From: Dendrolimus kikuchii | Taxonomy: Eukaryota; Arthropoda; Insecta; Lepidoptera; Lasiocampidae | DNA length: 64,000 bases | Reading direction: 5' to 3' | Assembly (NCBI GenBank): GCA_019925095.2 | Contig: CM034392.1 | Location: 21,000,387 to 21,064,386, forward strand | In this document: piece after piece, positions 61,465 through 64,000 of the stretch | Position numbering within the stretch: the first letter of the stretch is position 1 | How the letters are laid out: every line of letters begins with the position of its first letter | Notes under the pieces: model-generated | What the model saw: only the letters and a program-made list of their open reading frames with translations | Database searches by the model: none | What the model was told of the DNA's origin: nothing | Program-made: the position numbers and the translations under genes

Positions 61465-62108
61465 TTAAGCTGTTATTACAGTACGGTGATTTTCGAACTG
61501 TTTCTATAGTCACTAGTCTAGTCAGGGTGATGTAATAATAGAAAAAGAATCGGAATCTTTAGCTAGGTACTTTGTAGGGCGCTGTGCTCCACATCTATCT
61601 CATACACTATCTCATATAGCCCATGAGATAGTGGTGTGTGGCCCTTGGCATAATAACGCTGTTTTTATAATAATGGACTGTATGGGAGAAATAAACTTCT
61701 TACAAGGTCTTAAATTGATAAAAGTTCTTGGCACGGTCAGCAACTAAGATTAGTTAAGAGTATATATTACTTATAGAAATGAATGAGCGCCCGGCGCGAT
61801 GTTTCTCGTCAAACATTGACTTAGATGGTGTGTCCAAAATGGCTGTCTTTTCCCTGCTGCTCGTTGGTAATCGCATCACACAGAAAAGAGGCTAAACCAC
61901 AAAATTAGTGGAGCGATCTTTTACCCACCTTATTCTAAGCAAAGCTCGCACAAACCCTCTGTACTGGGTTCCTAAATAGTGTGAGCATGTAGTAAGGGTT
62001 TAACTAGAATTAAATTTCTCATCAATAAAGATTAATCGTATAAATATCCTTTTGATGATTTTTAAATATGGCTTAATAACTGAAAACTTACATAAAAATA
62101 TACATAAA
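61465..62108. other. no supported gene
   Basis: Includes a short AGATAGTG/CTATCTCAT fold near 61590-61632. Confidence 0.4.
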
Positions 62109-62345
62109 CTAGCTTCTGCCCGCGATTTCGTCCGCGCGGAATAGTAAAAAAACCCCCCGATTTTTAAACATTCTTCATTGGTGCTCCGCGCCTATTAGTC
62201 TTAGTGTGATGATATATAGTCTATAACCTTCCTCAATAAATGGGCTATCTAACACTGAAAGAATTTTTCAAATCCGACCAGTAGTTCCTGAGATTAGCGC
62301 GTTCAAGCAAACAAACAAACACTTCGGCTTTATATATTAGTATAG
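62109..62345 (-). mobile_element. Helitron family H, complete
   Basis: Reversed element: A|CTAGCTTCTGCCCGCG at left, TATATATTAGTATAGA|T at right. The CTAG and TC ends with A and T flanks fit Helitron insertion. Confidence 0.8.
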
Positions 62346-62459
62346 ATTATGAACTAATACAATGAAGAAAACTTATATTATATCGTATTATACATACAAT
62401 TCCTTACGATTGTAAGTAGATTGCGGAGTCTAGGTCATTGCAGTCAATGGTCAAAAGTC

Positions 62460-62731
62460 ACTAAAAGGAAGCGGTTACTTTCGCCTATGGACATTTATAA
62501 CACCAAAGGAGCTACCGATGTGCTGCCGCTCTCTAAAGGGAGACTGGAATCTGGCCAGTAATGCCGGAACAAAACTCAAGGTAGTTATGGCGGCATACTC
62601 TAGACCAGGGGTGGTAGTCATCCAGATGGGCAAATACCCTACCACCTGGCTGTGGGTTGTTTTGTCGCCTCTTACGACAGGCCGCTCAGCCGCAGGAAAT
62701 TGTATTCTTTCACCGTTCCTGTACGGATAAT
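62460..62731 (-). mobile_element. SINE-like family A, copy 7
   Basis: Body and 5' end (plus-strand TTCCTGTACGGATAA) are present; the LINE-like tail is lost at the left. Confidence 0.83.
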
Positions 62732-63182
62732 ATACTATGCATTTTATTTATACGCACGTTGCAATAGTTCGCAAATAAGGTAAAGATCGTTTGTCGGTTG
62801 ATTAAGAAATATAATTAACCGCCAGAAAAGGTTCGTAGGCAGGTAACCATACCTATATAAAATCGAGAATCTGGGTTCGTTAACGTCACCCCTTCGAGAC
62901 GCCTCTTCCGAGAAGTACGCTCACGAATTACGAAAATTGGTATTGTGTTTCGCATTTATTCTAATCATTTCTAGGAATCACCGAAAATAGATATCCTTCC
63001 AAACGTGTATTCGAATTTCTAATGTGAAAACAGAATCTTTCACGTACTCATTCTGTTTTTAGTACATATACGGGTATTTAAAAAAAAGTTTATCCGGTTT
63101 AAATGAGGTATAAAATATAATATAAATAAATTATTTTTAGGTTTTTAGGTATTTCAAATGAACTTTGAAGCATCTAACATAC

Positions 63183-64000
63183 TGTTACGAGCTACAGGAC
63201 TCAAATTAAAAATGCAGTTAGAATTACTATTATAGCGCGGCAAGTATGTAAAAGCGCTGGAAATATACGTGTTGGGAACATCGTATCCCCGATGCGGGCC
63301 CCCGCTCCACCCTCGCGGCGTTCGGGTCGCCCGACCCGCCCGCCGGCCAAGCTACTCAGTTAATCCTGCAACCTTGTGTCGTACGCATGTATGTAGGAAC
63401 TCACGCGCCGGCCTGCGCGCCGCGCGTTCGGGGTTCGTTCAGTAGGTTTATTCATTAAAACAAGTTTACCAATCAAGCTTTATTATTTCAAGTGCCCGCT
63501 ATAAAAATTGGCAGCCCAACGTGTGGCACGAAATATAGTGTTTTAAAACAGTTTTAGTGTGTTCTAGTTATAAACTTTGCGATACCTGTGTGTGCCTAAT
63601 GCGTTTGTTCCGCGTTTGTTCTGAGTTAGTACTCAACGCGACGTTTAGGTGGCTATCGTAAGTCTAGAACTAAACTGTAGGTTCGTGATTTAGTACCTAA
63701 TGACCTAACGTGTTCTGAATAGGTTTCTATAGGACTTGTGAGTGAAATACACGTTCGTACGAGTGTGAGTGCTCGACGTGTTTGGACTTGTTTGAACTTG
63801 TTCGGACTCATCCGTTTTTATTCAAACTTGTTCGTACTTTTGCATACTTGTTTATAACTTAAGTTAGTACTTTGAATAAACCTAGGTACCCTAAAACGGT
63901 TCAAATGTTTATTTGTGTTTGTTTTACGTGACATTTTGATTTAAATTTAATTTATTGTTTTCTATAAAGTGACTATAAGTATAAAGAACTAGAAATTAGT
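63183..64000 (+). mobile_element. LTR retrotransposon, 5' LTR and leader (runs off the window)
   Basis: The LTR starts TGTTACGAGCTACAGG (63183) and ends near 63506. The next bases, TTGGCAGCCCAACGTGTGG (63508-63526), resemble a Gypsy-type primer binding site (TTGGCGCCCAACGTGG). An insect initiator TCAGT lies near 63438, after a GC-rich block, and ATTAAA at about 63453. The leader to 64000 has no open frame. The LTR end does not read CA clearly, so the exact boundary is open. Related at its start to the solo LTR at 51759. Confidence 0.65.

Overview
The window looks like a piece of a lepidopteran (moth or butterfly) nuclear genome. It is AT-rich, gene-poor, split by short introns, and packed with insect-type transposable elements: jockey, R1, RTE and CR1-like LINEs, a mariner, PIF/Harbinger remnants, Helitrons ending in CTAG, fold-back MITEs, and LTR pieces. 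Family names come from recognising protein motifs and terminal structures by eye; no database was searched.

Only three host genes can be supported, all in the first 7 kb. A single-exon initiator caspase of the Dredd/caspase-8 type lies on the minus strand (2230-3867). On the plus strand, 5957-6945, two very short mitochondrial genes sit on what looks like one mRNA. The first is a 67-residue LYR-type microprotein split over two exons. The second is a 141-residue member of the MTRFR (C12orf65) release-factor-like family, whose ATG lies one base after the stop of the first. In other animals, relatives of both proteins act on the large mitoribosomal subunit (assembly and rescue of stalled subunits), so the pairing is functionally suggestive. 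The second protein has GGS where the family has the catalytic GGQ.

The rest is repeats. 7-14.7 kb: RTE fragments, a frameshifted mariner, an R1-type LINE 3' end, MITEs. 14.9-17.0 kb: a 2.2 kb Helitron candidate holding a long (CA)n(TA)n(TG)n tract. 17.7-20.7 kb: a large 5'-truncated jockey-type LINE on the minus strand with a 741-codon open frame. 21-31 kb: LINE 3' ends, MITEs and Helitrons. 31.2-31.8 kb: one SINE-like element nested inside another of its own family. 32.4-41.9 kb: Harbinger remnants, two Helitrons with internal tandem repeats, and fold-back elements. 42-60 kb: mostly unassigned AT-rich DNA with isolated elements, including a clean 504-bp solo LTR. 61 kb: a compact Harbinger-like element with matching ends. 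63.2 kb to the end: LTR and leader of an LTR retrotransposon that leaves the window.

Two small retroposon families stand out. One (four copies, about 270 bp, all plus strand, flanked by clear target-site duplications) is not a family I recognise. The other (about 310 bp, many copies) shares its last ~85 bases with the 3' end of a CR1-like LINE also present here, which suggests that it uses that LINE's machinery.
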